DNA of 7,466 nt from Anaeromyxobacter sp. (lineage in GTDB: Bacteria > Myxococcota > Myxococcia > Myxococcales > Anaeromyxobacteraceae). The stretch is from assembly GCA_020028115.1 (NCBI GenBank), contig JAHWYA010000069.1, forward strand, positions 1-7,466. The letters are read 5' to 3'. The notes beneath the pieces were generated by a model. The model was given only the letters and a program-made list of their open reading frames with translations. It did no database searches and was not told the origin of the DNA. The translations under genes were made by a program, and so were the position numbers. How positions within the stretch are numbered: the first letter of the stretch is position 1; each line of letters starts with the position of its first letter. This document shows, in pieces, positions 1 through 5,470 of the stretch.

Positions 1-586
1 CCGAGTCGGCCGCGTAGAAGCCGAATGGGACCCCGTTGCGCGTCAGCTGGTCGCGGATCTCGTGCGAGCGGGGCGACCACTCCTCGCCGACGATCCGGAA
101 GTGCTCGTGGCGCGGGCCGTGCGCCCGCGTCCACGCGCCGAGCGCCTCCTGGACCTGGGGGTAGAGCCACTCCTCCGCTGAGACCCAGCCCTTCAGGATC
201 GAGAAGTCGAGCTCGCCGAGCGCCATCGCGCGGAGGAGCACCTCACTGCCGGGGCCGGAGCGCGCGGCGTCCGCCATCGCGACGAACAGCGCGCGGGCGG
301 CGGCCGGGTGCAGGGCGTGCGCCCGCCGGAGGACCTCCACCGCCTCGCCGGCGTCTCGGAGCCCCGCCGCCACAAGCGCGACCGGCGCGCCTTCGCGCTG
401 GAGCTCCGCCAGCGTGTCCACGGCGGCTCGCGCCGTCTCCCGCGCGACGATCCGGTAGTCGGCGCCGAACCGTCGCTCGAGCGCTCGCGCGACGAGGGGG
501 AGGTCGTCCGCGTCGTCGTCGATCACGACCAGCACGGGATCGACCGCTCGTCCCTCGCCCGCATGCTCGACGGTCCGCTCATCCAT
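1..586 (-). CDS. Fused pseudo-receiver / thioredoxin-reductase-like protein (N-terminal part only)
   Basis: Reverse-strand translation from an ATG at 586 gives 195 residues with no stop before the window edge, so the gene is 5'-complete and 3'-truncated. Residues about 16-150 form a CheY-like receiver (VLVVIDDDADD at 18-28, conserved Lys132 in ILKGW). Residues about 163-195 (FRIVGEEWSPRSHEIRDQLTRNGVPF) match the thioredoxin-like linker that joins the receiver to the FAD/NAD(P)H module in the family named fused response regulator/thioredoxin-disulfide reductase. The reductase half would lie left of the window. The acidic pocket (Asp23-25) and Lys132 remain. The phospho-acceptor position is Gly75 (VALVAAGLRDA where relatives read VALLLADQRMP), and the usual Thr/Ser is Ala (FVAMADA), so phosphorylation looks impossible. 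The nearest SD-like sequence (GGGAGG, 603-608) is 16 bases from the ATG, longer than usual, but no other in-frame start lies between them. The gene is divergent from the oxidase remnant. The family is confident; the activity of the missing part cannot be judged. Confidence 0.85.
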   Translation of the reverse strand, partial: MDERTVEHAGEGRAVDPVLVVIDDDADDLPLVARALERRFGADYRIVARETARAAVDTLAELQREGAPVALVAAGLRDAGEAVEVLRRAHALHPAAARALFVAMADAARSGPGSEVLLRAMALGELDFSILKGWVSAEEWLYPQVQEALGAWTRAHGPRHEHFRIVGEEWSPRSHEIRDQLTRNGVPFGFYAADS

Positions 587-642
587 TGCCGTCTCTGCCG
601 TGCCTCCCGGGGGTGCGGACGTTACGAGCCGATCCCGGACCC

Positions 643-647
643 GGAGG
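643..647 (+). promoter_or_regulatory. Ribosome binding site of the multicopper oxidase remnant
   Basis: GGAGG lies nine bases before the ATG at 657. It supports that ATG as the original start of the oxidase gene and shows that the start region is preserved although the body of the gene is not. Confidence 0.6.
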
Positions 648-656
648 CCCCCGCCC

Positions 657-1117
657 ATGCCGAACCACCACGACCACCCTGGGCACGATCACGCTCCCGC
701 TCCAGGGGCGGAGCACGGGGCGCACGGGACGACGTCGGCGGTCGAGCACGCGCCCCGTCCCGACGCCCTCGCCGCGTACACCCGCGCGTGCGGCACGGAG
801 TGGACTTCGTCATCGACCACGAGTCGCACCACCGCGATCGCCCCGTGAGGGTGGGCGAGCTCCAGGTCTGGGACATCGTCAACGGCTCACCGATGTCCCA
901 CCCGTTCCACCTGCACGGGTTCTTCTTCCGGGTGGTCGAGGTGAACGGGAAGCCGCCGGCGTTCCTGTCGTGGGAGGACACCGTCGACGTCCCGGGCCGC
1001 GGCCGCGTCCGCATCGCGTGGCTGCCGGACGATCGCCCGGGGGAGTGGATGTACCACTGCCACATCCTCGAGCATCACGCCGCGGGGATGATGGCGCACT
1101 TCGAGGTGGTGCGCTGA
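657..1117 (+). pseudogene. Multicopper oxidase remnant, internal deletion with frame change
   Basis: Two pieces of one gene appear in different frames. The first begins at ATG 657 and encodes a His-rich N-terminus (MPNHHDHPGHDHAPAPGAEH, then through ALAAYTR to about 785); it runs on out of phase to a stop at 846-848. The second piece, in the +2 frame from about 788-800 to TGA 1115-1117, is a typical C-terminal cupredoxin domain of a three-domain multicopper oxidase. It has HPFHLHG (899-919), the SWEDTV and RPGEWMYHCH stretches, and HCHILEHHAAGM (1055-1090). The type 1 copper ligands (first His of HPFHLHG, Cys, His, axial Met) and the domain-3 half of the trinuclear site are intact. Domains 1 and 2, roughly 300 residues with the other HxH motifs, are absent, so oxidase activity is not possible from this locus alone. 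In-frame GTG codons at 788 and 800 could start a lone cupredoxin of about 105-109 residues, but neither has a visible RBS. Full-length relatives run about 450-500 residues and typically act in copper tolerance or phenol oxidation. Confidence 0.8.
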
Positions 1118-1145
1118 TCCGGCGCCGCCCGGGCGCGCGAGACGC

Positions 1146-1151
1146 TACAAT
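1146..1151 (+). promoter_or_regulatory. Possible -10 element for the metallo-hydrolase gene
   Basis: TACAAT is one mismatch from the sigma-70 -10 consensus and stands out in a very GC-rich region. It would place transcription start near 1158, about 23 bases before the GTG at 1181. No recognisable -35 lies 16-18 bases upstream (the sequence there is GC-rich), so this is tentative. Confidence 0.35.
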
Positions 1152-1180
1152 CCATCCGCCGCACCGGAACGGGGGCGAGC

Positions 1181-2035
1181 GTGCGCGTGGGTCGGTACGA
1201 GATCTCGACGCTGGTCGACGCGCGGTTCGCCGTGGACGGCGGGGCGATGTTCGGCGTCGTGCCCCGCACGCTCTGGGAGCGCGACTTCCCGCCGGACGCC
1301 CGGAACCGCGTCGCGCTCGCGTCGCGCTGCCTCGCCGCGCTCGACCGCGCCGCCGGCCAGGTGGTCGTCGTCGGCACGGGCATCGGCGGCCGCTGGGACG
1401 CGCAGCGGGCCGACTGGCTCGCGCTCGACCGGACGGGCGGCGGAATCGAGACCGGGCTCGCGGCGCTCGGCGTGCGGCGCGAGGACGTCACCGACGTGAT
1501 CCTCACGCACCTCCACGCCGACCACGCCGGCGGCGTCGCGCGGGCGGGCGCCGGCGGCCGGCTCGAGCTCACCTTCCCGCGCGCCCGGCATCACGTCCAG
1601 CGCCGCGCCTGGCAGCTCGCGCACGCGCCGTCGGAGAAGGACGAGGGGCTCTTCCGCCCCGACGACCTCGAGCTCCTCGGCCACTCGAACCTCCTCCACC
1701 TCGTCGACGGCGACGCGCAGCTGCTGCCCGAGGTCGAGCTCGTCGCGTCCGAGGGCCACACCGCCGGGCTGCAGCTCCCGCGCTTCCGCGGCGGCGGCGC
1801 GCACCTCACCTGGTGCGGCGACGTCATCCCGACCCACGCGCACCTGCGGCCGGCGTGGGTGGCGGCCTACGACCTCCTGCCCGTGACGACGATCGAGGAG
1901 AAGAAGGTGCTCCTCGCGGAGGCGCTCGAGGACGACGGGGTGCTCGCCTTCGAGCACGACCCCTCGATGGCGGCGTGCCGCCTGCGCGAGGACGAGGACG
2001 GTCATCCGGTGTTTCGCGAGGCGGTGGAGCTGTAG
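1181..2035 (+). CDS. MBL-fold metallo-hydrolase
   Basis: A 284-residue metallo-beta-lactamase-fold hydrolase, probably cytoplasmic: no signal peptide or membrane segment is visible. The full set of dinuclear metal ligands is present: HLHADH at 110-115 (His110, His112, Asp114, His115), His193 in EGHTAG, Asp214 in WCGDVIP and His259 in FEHDP. Length and the N-terminal strands (MRVGRYEISTLVDARF) resemble the large group of single-domain hydrolases that includes lactonase-like and uncharacterised members. Substrate cannot be assigned. One small departure is VVVVGTGIGG at 61-70, where this group commonly has an Asp before TG (VDTGxG); that residue is not a metal ligand. Start: GTG 1181 is preceded by a purine-rich GGGGGCGAG rather than a clean Shine-Dalgarno. 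The gene follows the oxidase remnant by 63 bp with a possible own -10 element and precedes the rRNA methyltransferase gene by 38 bp. Confidence 0.9.
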   Translation: MRVGRYEISTLVDARFAVDGGAMFGVVPRTLWERDFPPDARNRVALASRCLAALDRAAGQVVVVGTGIGGRWDAQRADWLALDRTGGGIETGLAALGVRREDVTDVILTHLHADHAGGVARAGAGGRLELTFPRARHHVQRRAWQLAHAPSEKDEGLFRPDDLELLGHSNLLHLVDGDAQLLPEVELVASEGHTAGLQLPRFRGGGAHLTWCGDVIPTHAHLRPAWVAAYDLLPVTTIEEKKVLLAEALEDDGVLAFEHDPSMAACRLREDEDGHPVFREAVEL

Positions 2036-2057
2036 GAACTGGCGGCCGGAGCCGCGC

Positions 2058-2069
2058 CGTCGTACGACG
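2058..2069 (+). repeat. 12-bp perfect palindrome in front of the methyltransferase start
   Basis: CGTCGTACGACG is its own reverse complement and ends four bases before ATG 2074. It could be an operator half-site pair or fold as a 4-bp stem with a GTAC loop. The nearest GGAG (2048-2051) is 22 bases from the ATG, and folding of this element would shorten that spacing to about ten. Function is inference; chance is possible in such GC-rich DNA. Confidence 0.45.
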
Positions 2070-2073
2070 TCCC

Positions 2074-3243
2074 ATGCTCGAGCCCAGGGTCAAGATCAGC
2101 CGCCGCGGCGCGGAGCGGCTCCAGGGCGGCCACCTCTGGATCTACCGCGCCGACGTCGAGCAGGCGCCGCCCGCGCTCGAGGCCGGCGACGTCGTCGCGA
2201 TCGTGGACGGCCGCGGGCGCTTCCTCGCGAAGGCGTTCTGGTCGGCGCGCTCGAAGATCGCGCTCCGCGTCGTGACACGCGACGAGGAGCCGGTCGACGA
2301 GGCGTTCTTCGCCGCGCGCCTGTCCGCGGCGTTCGAGCTGCGCGAGCGCGTCTTCGGCGACGAGCGGTTCGTGCGGCTCGTGCACGGGGAGGCGGACCTC
2401 CTGCCCGGCCTCGTGGTCGACCGCTACGGCGACGCCGCGGTGCTCCAGACGCTCGTCCCGGCGACCGACCGGCGCAAGGCGCTGCTCGCCGACCTCGTCG
2501 CGAGCGCCCTCTCGCTGCGGACCGTGGTCGAGCGGAACGACGTGCGCGTCCGCGAGCTCGAGGGGCTCCAGCAGACGAAGGGCGTGCTGAAGGGGCCGGA
2601 CCCCGGACCCGTCGAGTACCGCGAGGGCGAGGTCCGGATGCGGGTCGACCTCCTCGCCGGCCAGAAGACCGGCGCGTTCCTCGACCAGCGCGAGAACCAC
2701 CTGCGCGCGGCGGAGTACGCCCGCGGGCGGTCCCTCGACTGCTTCGCGTACTCGGGCGGGTTCGCGCTCCAGCTCGCGCGGCGGGCCGACTCGGTGATCG
2801 CCGTCGAGATGCAGCCCGGCGCGTCCGCGCTGCTGCGGGAGAACGCGCTCCTGAACCGCGCCGGCAACCTCGAGATCGTCGAGGCGAACGCCTTCGACTA
2901 CCTGCGCGATCGCTCGGAGGAGGAGCCCGCGTTCGATCTCGTCGTCCTCGACCCGCCCGCCTTCGCGAAGAACAGGGAGGCGCTCCCCGCCGCGCGGCGC
3001 GGCTACAAGGAGGTGAACCTGCGGGCCCTCCAGGTCTTGCGGCCGGGGGGGGTGCTCGTGACGGCGTCGTGCAGCTACCACCTCACCGAGGAGGCGCTCG
3101 AAGGCATCGTCCTCGACGCCGCGAATGACGCGGGGCGGCGCGTTCAGCTCCTCGAGCGGCGCGGCGCGGGCCGGGATCACCCGGTCCTGCTGGGGGTCCC
3201 GGAGACCCGCTACCTCAAGTGCCTGTTCGTCCGCGTCCTTTAG
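2074..3243 (+). CDS. rlmI: RlmI-family 23S rRNA (cytosine-5)-methyltransferase
   Basis: A 389-residue class I SAM-dependent methyltransferase of the RlmI (YccW) family, whose E. coli member makes m5C1962 in 23S rRNA. Residues about 5-75 form the N-terminal PUA RNA-binding domain (VKISRRGAERLQGGHLWIY). A central linker domain carries the family signature GQKTGAFLDQREN (196-208). The Rossmann SAM-binding domain follows, with LDCFAYSGGFALQLA (221-235) as motif I, IAVEM (242-246) ending in the acidic ribose contact, DPPAFAKN (293-300) as motif IV and TASCSYH (330-336) carrying Cys333, the expected catalytic cysteine. Length is typical (E. coli about 396). Start: ATG 2074 gives a natural N-terminus and no other in-frame start exists after the upstream stop, but no good Shine-Dalgarno sits at normal spacing. 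It lies between the MBL hydrolase gene and the nucleoside kinase gene on the same strand, without a functional link that I can name. The exact rRNA target site is inferred from family. Confidence 0.92.
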   Translation: MLEPRVKISRRGAERLQGGHLWIYRADVEQAPPALEAGDVVAIVDGRGRFLAKAFWSARSKIALRVVTRDEEPVDEAFFAARLSAAFELRERVFGDERFVRLVHGEADLLPGLVVDRYGDAAVLQTLVPATDRRKALLADLVASALSLRTVVERNDVRVRELEGLQQTKGVLKGPDPGPVEYREGEVRMRVDLLAGQKTGAFLDQRENHLRAAEYARGRSLDCFAYSGGFALQLARRADSVIAVEMQPGASALLRENALLNRAGNLEIVEANAFDYLRDRSEEEPAFDLVVLDPPAFAKNREALPAARRGYKEVNLRALQVLRPGGVLVTASCSYHLTEEALEGIVLDAANDAGRRVQLLERRGAGRDHPVLLGVPETRYLKCLFVRVL

Positions 3244-3287
3244 GGCGCGCGCGCGGGGGCTTCGCCGCGGCACCTCGCCGCGGTACG

Positions 3288-5462
3288 ATGAACGCTTACC
3301 TGGAGGCGCTCGTGGCGGATCGGCCGCAGGAGCCCGCAGAGCCTCTCGCCGCGCTCGCGGCGAGCCCGCTCCTCGCGCGCCTGGACGCCGCCGAGCGCGC
3401 CCGGATCGTCCCCTCCCTCGAGCTCCGCGAGGTCCCGCCGAAGACGCGCGTCCACGGCGACGGCGACGCGGGGAAGCACCTCTACGTCGTGCTCGCGGGC
3501 GCCGCGACGCTGCGCCGCGCCGAGCTGGCCCTCCGCCGCCTCGGGCCTGGGGACTCCTTCGGCGAGCTCGCGGTGCTCGGCGGGCGCCACCGCGGCGAGA
3601 CCGTCACCTCCGACGGGCCGCTCACGCTCGCGCGGCTCTCGCTCGAGGCCTGGGCGGACCTCGAGCGCAAGGAGCCTCGCCTCGCCGTGAAGATCGCGAC
3701 CGGGGTCGCCGCCGCGCTCGCCGAGGAGATCGCGAGCCTCACCGGCGACGTCGGGCTCCTCCTCCGCGGCCGATCGCTGCCGCGGGCGGCGGAGATCACG
3801 GTCCGGGTCTCGGGCGAGGAGCGGCGCGTCCGGACCGGCACCCGCGTCAGCGACCTCCTCCCGCCGGAGGTCGACGGCGCGGTGGTCGTCGCGGGCCTGC
3901 TCGGGCAGAAGCCGGTCTCGCTCTCGACCGCGATCACGGCGGAGGTCGACGTCGCCCCGCTCACCGCGAGCCACTGGGAGGGGCGGCAGATCTACTCGCA
4001 CTCCCTCGGGCTCCTCCTCCTCGAGGCGGCGCACCAGGTGGCGCCGGGGCTCCGCGTGCGGATGGGGGCGTCGCGCGGCACGCACCAGGTCGTCGACGTC
4101 GAGCCGGGGACGGCGGCCGCGGCCGACCTCGAGGCGCTCGCCGAGCGGATCGCGGACGCGATGCGCCGGCTCGCGGCCCTCGACGCGCCCATCCGGCTCG
4201 AGTTCTGGCCCACCGACGAGGCGCAGCGCTGGTTCCGGGACCGCGGCTGGGACGACGCGCACCGGCTGCTCAAGTTCCGGCGGCAGGCGACGGTGCGGCT
4301 CGTCTCCTGCGGCGAGGTCTACGCCCTCTCGATGGGTCCGCTCCTGCCGTCGACCGGGCGCATGCACGGGTTCCGCGTCACCGCGCGCGACGGCGCGCTC
4401 GCGCTCGAGCTCGGCAAGGTCGACCCGCGGAACGGCGGCCCGAAGCGCGCGACGCCGCCGCCCGAGCGCCGCCCCGGCGTCGACATGCCGCTCGAGCACC
4501 AGCGCTGGCTCGGCGCGATGGGCGTCACGAGCGTCGGCGCCTTCAACGAGCTCTGCATCTCGGGGCAGGTCTCGCAGCTCATCCGCGTCGCGGAGGGGTT
4601 CCACGAGAAGCGCATCGGTCAGATCGCCGACCAGATCGCCGCCGAGCGGGACCGGATCCGGATCATCTCCATCGCGGGACCGTCTTCCTCCGGCAAGACG
4701 ACCTTCATCAAGCGGCTCACCGTCCAGCTCCAGATCGACGGCGTGAACCCGGTCGGCATCTCGCTCGACGACTACTACGTCGACCGGGAGAAGACGCCGC
4801 GGGCGCCCTCGGGCGACTGGGACTTCGAGGCGCTCGAGGCGCTCGACCTCCCGCTGCTGCAGGACCACGTCGCCCGGCTCCTCGCGGGCGAGTCGGTGAA
4901 GACGGCGCACTACGACTTCCGCACCGGGAAGAGCCACCCCGCCGGCGGCCCGGCGATCGCGCTCCGCCCGGGCGACGTCCTCATGCTGGAGGGGATCCAC
5001 GGGCTCAACCCCGGACTGCTCGGGTCGATCCCGAGGCCCGGCGCGCTCCACCGGATCTTCATCCACCCCGCGACCACGCTGCCGTTCGACCCGCTCACGC
5101 GGGTGTCGGCGACCGACCTGCGGCTGCTCCGGCGCATCGTGCGCGACCGCCACCAGCGCGGCTACGGCGCGGCGGAGAACATCGTGCGCTGGCCGTCGGT
5201 CCAGGCGGGCGAGCGGGAGCACATCTACCCGTACCAGGGCGAGGCGGACGCGCTCTTCGACTCGTCCCTCATCTACGAGCCCGCGGTCCTCAAGGTCTAC
5301 GCCGAGCGCTACCTCCTGGAGGTCCCGCAGGATCACCCCGCCTATCCCACCGCGCACCGGCTCCGCTACCTCGTGGACCGGTTCGTGTCGATCTACCCGG
5401 ACCACGTGCCGCCGACCTCGCTCGTGCGCGAGTTCATCGGCGGCAGCGGGTTCGGGTATTAG
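3288..5462 (+). CDS. Cyclic-nucleotide-binding domain / TGS-like / uridine-kinase-type nucleoside kinase fusion
   Basis: A 724-residue soluble protein of three parts. Residues about 24-150 are a cyclic-nucleotide-binding (CAP effector) domain; the phosphate cassette reads GDSFGELAVLGGRHRGETV (88-106), keeping Gly92, Glu93 and an arginine (Arg102) where cNMP contacts are expected. Residues about 165-350 resemble the N-terminal TGS and second domains of threonyl-tRNA synthetase (EITVRVSGEERRVRTGTRVSDLLP, then YSHSLGLLLLEAAHQV), as in the bacterial nucleoside kinase family. Residues about 455-680 are a phosphoribulokinase/uridine kinase-type kinase: Walker A GPSSSGKT (464-471), SLDDYYVDR (492-500), HYDFRTGKSHP (541-551) and LMLEGIHGLNP (566-575). 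Such kinases phosphorylate a nucleoside at the 5' position using a nucleoside triphosphate; uridine or cytidine is the likely substrate. Relatives without the cNMP domain are about 550 residues, so the extra N-terminal module accounts for the length. Start is uncertain: ATG 3288 has no clear RBS, whereas in-frame GTG 3312 has GGAGG five bases upstream and would remove eight residues. The stop overlaps the RBS of the downstream sensor kinase. Confidence 0.88.
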   Translation: MNAYLEALVADRPQEPAEPLAALAASPLLARLDAAERARIVPSLELREVPPKTRVHGDGDAGKHLYVVLAGAATLRRAELALRRLGPGDSFGELAVLGGRHRGETVTSDGPLTLARLSLEAWADLERKEPRLAVKIATGVAAALAEEIASLTGDVGLLLRGRSLPRAAEITVRVSGEERRVRTGTRVSDLLPPEVDGAVVVAGLLGQKPVSLSTAITAEVDVAPLTASHWEGRQIYSHSLGLLLLEAAHQVAPGLRVRMGASRGTHQVVDVEPGTAAAADLEALAERIADAMRRLAALDAPIRLEFWPTDEAQRWFRDRGWDDAHRLLKFRRQATVRLVSCGEVYALSMGPLLPSTGRMHGFRVTARDGALALELGKVDPRNGGPKRATPPPERRPGVDMPLEHQRWLGAMGVTSVGAFNELCISGQVSQLIRVAEGFHEKRIGQIADQIAAERDRIRIISIAGPSSSGKTTFIKRLTVQLQIDGVNPVGISLDDYYVDREKTPRAPSGDWDFEALEALDLPLLQDHVARLLAGESVKTAHYDFRTGKSHPAGGPAIALRPGDVLMLEGIHGLNPGLLGSIPRPGALHRIFIHPATTLPFDPLTRVSATDLRLLRRIVRDRHQRGYGAAENIVRWPSVQAGEREHIYPYQGEADALFDSSLIYEPAVLKVYAERYLLEVPQDHPAYPTAHRLRYLVDRFVSIYPDHVPPTSLVREFIGGSGFGY
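3302..3306 (+). promoter_or_regulatory. Shine-Dalgarno supporting an alternative GTG start of the nucleoside kinase
   Basis: GGAGG sits five bases before an in-frame GTG at 3312-3314, inside the reading frame that begins at ATG 3288. It makes 3312 a serious candidate for the true start (716 residues); both starts leave all domains intact. Confidence 0.45.
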
Positions 5463-5465
5463 GAG
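5461..5465 (+). promoter_or_regulatory. Ribosome binding site of the sensor kinase, overlapping the upstream stop codon
   Basis: AGGAG shares its first two bases with the TAG stop (5460-5462) of the nucleoside kinase gene and lies five bases before GTG 5471. This geometry fixes the GTG as start and is typical of translational coupling. Confidence 0.75.
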
Positions 5466-5470
5466 CGCCG

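Noticed and set aside
587..656. Divergent promoter between the receiver fusion and the oxidase remnant
   Set aside because: A promoter is expected in this 70-bp gap, but no convincing -35/-10 pair is visible on either strand, so none is called.
308..787. Treating the plus-strand frame from ATG 308 as the true N-terminus of the oxidase
   Set aside because: This part is antisense to the receiver-domain gene and has no cupredoxin features. The oxidase start with RBS is at 657 in a different frame.
1122..1136. Possible terminator hairpin after the oxidase remnant (GCGCC-loop-GGCGC)
   Set aside because: The stem is only 5 bp, no T-tract follows, and such stems are common by chance in this composition.
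25..2073. Long open stretch upstream of and in frame with the rRNA methyltransferase on the plus strand
   Set aside because: The translation is low-complexity Arg/Ala/Pro/Gly-rich, typical of an off-frame of GC-rich genes. It overlaps the receiver fusion, the oxidase remnant and the MBL hydrolase, each with clear motifs in another frame. The methyltransferase family begins at ATG 2074.
3125..5470. Open plus-strand extension in frame with the sensor kinase, which would make a 1333-residue protein
   Set aside because: It is Arg/Ala/Pro-rich shadow translation of the nucleoside kinase gene. The PAS domain begins right after GTG 5471, which has a good ribosome binding site.
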